Translations under genes and position numbers: made by a program
Notes under the pieces: generated by a model
What the model was told of the DNA's origin: nothing
Database searches by the model: none
The model's input: the letters and a program-made list of their open reading frames with translations, nothing else
In this document: piece by piece, positions 6,501 through 8,442 of the stretch
Numbering within the stretch: the stretch's first letter is position 1
Layout of the letters: every line of letters begins with the position of its first letter
Assembly: GCA_016285815.1 (NCBI GenBank)
Contig: JAEERN010000241.1
Location: 1 to 8,442, forward strand
From: Clostridiales bacterium
Lineage (GTDB): Bacteria > Bacillota > Clostridia > Oscillospirales > QAMX01
Length of the DNA: 8,442 nucleotides
Reading direction: 5' to 3'

Positions 6501-7013
6501 ATGTCGCTGCTGCACGTCTATAAAAAAGGAGAGGACGAGTGCCTCGGCCTCGTCTGTCACCCCGTCACCCGTTTCGACCGCCGGCTCAGCCGGCTGGTCC
6601 GGGATATGAAGGAAACGCTGCTGGAAGAGAACGGCGTCGGCCTGGCCGCGCCTCAGGTGGGCGTGGTGCGGCGGCTGTTCGTCATCAACAACAACGGGGT
6701 CCTGCGCGAATACATCAATCCGGAGATCCTCGAGACCGTGGGCGAGCAGGACTGCATCGAGGGCTGTCTCTCCCTGCCGGACGTCTGGGGCCGCATCAAG
6801 CGGCCCGCGTGGGTCCGCCTTCGCGCCCAGAACGCCGACGGCGAGTTTTTCGAAGACTCGGCCGACGGCCTCATCGCCGAGGCCTTCATGCACGAAAACG
6901 ACCATCTGAACGGCATCCTGTTCGACTCGCGGGTCTACGAGCTGCTGGACGCCGAGACCGCCCGGCGCGAGCAGGAAAAGCGCGCCCGCGCCGCGGAAAA
7001 GGAGGAAGCATGA
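6501..7013 (+). CDS. def: Peptide deformylase
   Basis: Metalloenzyme that removes the N-formyl group from nascent proteins at the ribosome exit. 170 residues, within the family range. All three active-site motifs are present: GVGLAAPQ (45-52), EGCLSLP (87-93, Cys89 as metal ligand) and HENDH (131-135, His131 and His135 as ligands, Glu132 catalytic). The residue before the last motif is Met130 where Gln is common. The N-terminal part (HVYKKGEDECLGLVCHPVTRFD) is more divergent than the usual GDPVLR type. The C-terminus is a charged helix-like tail (RREQEKRARAAEKEEA) whose codons contain the fmt ribosome binding site. The stop overlaps the fmt start as ATGA, so the deformylase and its partner formyltransferase are probably translated in a coupled way. 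Confidence 0.97.
   Translation: MSLLHVYKKGEDECLGLVCHPVTRFDRRLSRLVRDMKETLLEENGVGLAAPQVGVVRRLFVINNNGVLREYINPEILETVGEQDCIEGCLSLPDVWGRIKRPAWVRLRAQNADGEFFEDSADGLIAEAFMHENDHLNGILFDSRVYELLDAETARREQEKRARAAEKEEA
6998..7005 (+). promoter_or_regulatory. Ribosome binding site of fmt inside def
   Basis: AAAGGAGG lies within the last codons of def, 4 bases before ATG 7010. It supports 7010 as the fmt start instead of any upstream codon in that frame, where the sequence is out-of-frame def. The short spacing together with the ATGA overlap suits termination-reinitiation. Confidence 0.85.
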
Positions 7014-7960
7014 CCTCGCCCCGGATCCTGTTCATGGGAACGCCCGACTTCGCGGCGGTCCAGCTGGAGCACCTCGCCCGGAACGGGTATGACGTCGCCG
7101 GCGTGGTCTGCCGCCCGGACAGCGCCCGGGACCGGGGCATGAAGCTGGCCCCGCCGCCGGTGAAGGAGACCGCCCTGCGGCTGCTGCCCGGCGTTCCGGT
7201 CTACCAGCCCGTCACCCTGCGGGACGGCGCGGCGGACGCCATGCTGCGCGAGACCCGGCCCGATCTGATCGTCGTGGTGGCCTACGGGCGCATCCTGCCC
7301 GCGGACGTGTTGAACGCGCCGCCGCTGGGCTGCATCAATCTGCACGGGTCGGTGCTGCCGGCCTACCGCGGCGCGGCCCCCATCCAGCGGGCCGTCATCC
7401 ACGGCGACCGCGAGACGGGCCTGAGCCTCATGTACCTGTCCGAGGGCATGGACGAGGGCGACGTCGTCGACGTGCTGCGCACGGAGATCGGCCCGGACGA
7501 GACCTACGGCGAGCTGTCCGCCCGTCTGGCCGGCCTCGGCGCGCCCTTTCTGGCGGCGGGCATCGACCGCATCGCCGCGGGGACCGTGGTCCGGACGCCT
7601 CAGGACGGCGCCGCGGCCACCTATGCGCCCATGATCGAAAAAGCCGAGGCGCGGCTGGACTTCTCCCGCCCCGCCCGTCAGGTATACGACCTGTTCCGCG
7701 GCGTGACGCCCAATCCCGGCGCCACCGCCGTCAAGGGGGACAAGCCGCTGCGCGTGGCCGCCATGCGCCTTTTCGCCGGCAGCGTGCCCGCGCTGGCCGC
7801 CGGAAGCGTCTTCTTCCCCACCAAAAAGACCGTCGCCGTGGTCTGCGGCGACGGCGGCGCGGTGGAGCTGCTGCGCGTGGCGCCGGCCGGCAAAAAGGAG
7901 CTGGCCGCCGCCGACTGGATCAACGGCCGCGGCGTCTCCGCCGGAGACGTGCTGGGATGA
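7010..7960 (+). CDS. fmt: Methionyl-tRNA formyltransferase
   Basis: Transfers a formyl group from 10-formyl-tetrahydrofolate to Met-tRNA(fMet), producing the initiator tRNA. 316 residues against 315 in E. coli. The N-terminal Rossmann-type domain opens with RILFMGTPDFAA. The tRNA-acceptor loop region reads RPDSARDRGMKLAPPPVK (35-52), with DRG in place of the common GRG. The catalytic set is Asn110 and His112 in NLHGSVLPAYRGAAPIQ and Asp148 in GMDEGD, each exactly four residues beyond E. coli Asn106, His108 and Asp144. The common GLDTGD has Glu for Thr here. The C-terminal OB-like domain starts near 205 (RQVYDLFRGVTPNPGA) and ends with LRVAPAGKKELAAADWINGR. The start overlaps the def stop, and the stop overlaps the rsmB start, both as ATGA. 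Confidence 0.98.
   Translation: MTSPRILFMGTPDFAAVQLEHLARNGYDVAGVVCRPDSARDRGMKLAPPPVKETALRLLPGVPVYQPVTLRDGAADAMLRETRPDLIVVVAYGRILPADVLNAPPLGCINLHGSVLPAYRGAAPIQRAVIHGDRETGLSLMYLSEGMDEGDVVDVLRTEIGPDETYGELSARLAGLGAPFLAAGIDRIAAGTVVRTPQDGAAATYAPMIEKAEARLDFSRPARQVYDLFRGVTPNPGATAVKGDKPLRVAAMRLFAGSVPALAAGSVFFPTKKTVAVVCGDGGAVELLRVAPAGKKELAAADWINGRGVSAGDVLG
7933..7949 (+). promoter_or_regulatory. Hairpin covering the likely rsmB ribosome binding site
   Basis: CGTCTCC (7933-7939), loop GCC, GGAGACG (7943-7949) form a perfect 7-bp stem, extendable by a G-U pair at 7932/7950. The 3' arm contains GGAG (7943-7946), 10 bases before the rsmB ATG at 7957 and the only good ribosome binding site there. The stem lies in the last codons of fmt, so ribosomes finishing fmt would melt it. 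That would tie rsmB initiation to fmt translation. The structure is read from the sequence; the function is inferred. Confidence 0.45.
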
Positions 7961-8442
7961 ACGGGGAACGCGACCCGCGCCTTGCCGCGGTGAACGCCCT
8001 GGGCGAGCAGGAGCGGCGGCGCGCCTATTCCGACGCGCTCTGGGACGAGTTCCTGTCCGGTGCCGACCTGTCCGGGCGGGACGCGGCGCTGGCCGCGCGG
8101 CTCTACTACGGCGTGCTGCAGAACCGCATCCTGCTGGACGCCCATCTGGCCCAGCGGTGCGATCTTCCCTTGAAAAAGCTGCACCCCCGGGTGCGGAACG
8201 TCCTGCGCGTCGGACTCTACCAGATTCTGTTCTGCGACCGGATCCCCGCCTCCGCCGCCGTCAACGAGGCGGTGAAGGAGACGCGGCTGGTCGGCGTGCC
8301 CCGGGCGGCCGGGCTGGTCAACGCCGTTCTGCGGCGGGCGGCGGCCTCGCCCGCGCTGGAGCGCGACTTCGCGTCGGAGACCGAGCGGCTCTCCGTGCTC
8401 TATTCCCACCCCGAGGCGCTGGTCCGGCTGCTGGCGGCCGAC
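7957..8442 (+). CDS. rsmB: 16S rRNA (cytosine-5-)-methyltransferase RsmB, N-terminal part (cut by window edge)
   Basis: The first 162 codons, with no stop before the right edge. RsmB (Sun/Fmu) methylates C967 of 16S rRNA using S-adenosylmethionine. The visible part is the NusB-like RNA-binding domain: MNGERDPRLAAVNALGEQER, ALAARLYYGVLQNRILLDAH, HPRVRNVLRVGLYQILFCDR and IPASAAVNEAVKETR, followed by GLVNAVLRR. The linker LSVLYSHPEALVRLL precedes the methyltransferase domain, as in full-length homologues. The catalytic domain with its cysteines lies beyond the window. A stand-alone NusB would end near the LRR segment, so the YSHPE linker and the position after fmt favour RsmB. ATG 7957 overlaps the fmt stop (ATGA). 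Confidence 0.93.
   Translation, partial: MNGERDPRLAAVNALGEQERRRAYSDALWDEFLSGADLSGRDAALAARLYYGVLQNRILLDAHLAQRCDLPLKKLHPRVRNVLRVGLYQILFCDRIPASAAVNEAVKETRLVGVPRAAGLVNAVLRRAAASPALERDFASETERLSVLYSHPEALVRLLAAD

Noticed and set aside
3584..6502. A 972-codon open frame on the - strand opposite priA
   Set aside because: It runs codon-in-register with priA, so its stops would need TTA, CTA or TCA codons in priA, which this GC-rich genome avoids. The translation is low-complexity Gly/Ala/Arg/Gln-rich with no domain, whereas priA shows every helicase motif.
6539..7009. Upstream extension of the fmt frame into def
   Set aside because: The extra 157 codons are out-of-frame def with no Fmt similarity. Fmt homology begins at ATG 7010 behind AAAGGAGG.
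7678..8409. A 243-codon - strand frame opposite the fmt end and rsmB start
   Set aside because: Shadow frame with no domain. The + strand carries the continuous Fmt C-terminus and RsmB NusB-like domain.
1..8442. Mobile element, CRISPR array, tRNA/rRNA gene, or novel defence or biosynthetic system
   Set aside because: The window is filled by conserved housekeeping genes with gaps of at most 63 bases. No transposase, regularly spaced repeats, tRNA cloverleaf or unexplained gene was seen.

Overview
The window is a compact, strongly GC-rich, single-strand stretch of bacterial housekeeping genes. All recognisable genes read on the + strand, with gaps of 0 to 63 bases or short overlaps. The gene order (yicC/yloC, remA, gmk, rpoZ, priA, def, fmt, rsmB) is the arrangement known from Firmicutes such as Bacillus subtilis. 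RemA, the omega subunit of low-GC-type polymerases and an FtsK/SpoIIIE-type translocase fit that assignment. The very high GC content and heavy use of G/C-ending codons suggest a GC-rich member of the Clostridia (for example a gut Oscillospiraceae/Ruminococcaceae-like lineage or a metagenomic relative). The taxonomy is inference from gene content and was not confirmed by any search.

Layout: bases 1-1851 hold the C-terminal part of an FtsK/SpoIIIE DNA translocase that starts outside the window. After a 49-base gap come yicC (putative endoribonuclease), remA (DNA-binding regulator), gmk (guanylate kinase) and rpoZ (RNA polymerase omega). A 63-base gap, where many Firmicutes carry coaBC, precedes priA (replication restart helicase). 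Then def (peptide deformylase), fmt (Met-tRNA formyltransferase) and the first 162 codons of rsmB (16S rRNA m5C methyltransferase) follow; rsmB runs off the right edge. def/fmt and fmt/rsmB overlap in ATGA, and remA/gmk overlap by 8 bases, which implies translational coupling and probably co-transcription.

Functionally the cluster links chromosome partition (FtsK), nucleotide supply (Gmk), transcription (RpoZ), replication restart (PriA) and translation initiation and ribosome modification (Fmt, Def, RsmB). Fmt and Def form a cycle: one adds the formyl group to initiator Met-tRNA and the other removes it from the nascent protein.

I found no mobile element, CRISPR array, RNA gene, or undescribed system. 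The points worth a second look are modest. They are a hairpin that covers the likely rsmB ribosome binding site, the missing coaBC, acidic or repeat-built tails on RemA and Gmk, an ftsK gene next to yicC, and start-codon ambiguities in yicC and remA. No stretch longer than 63 bases lacks a gene.
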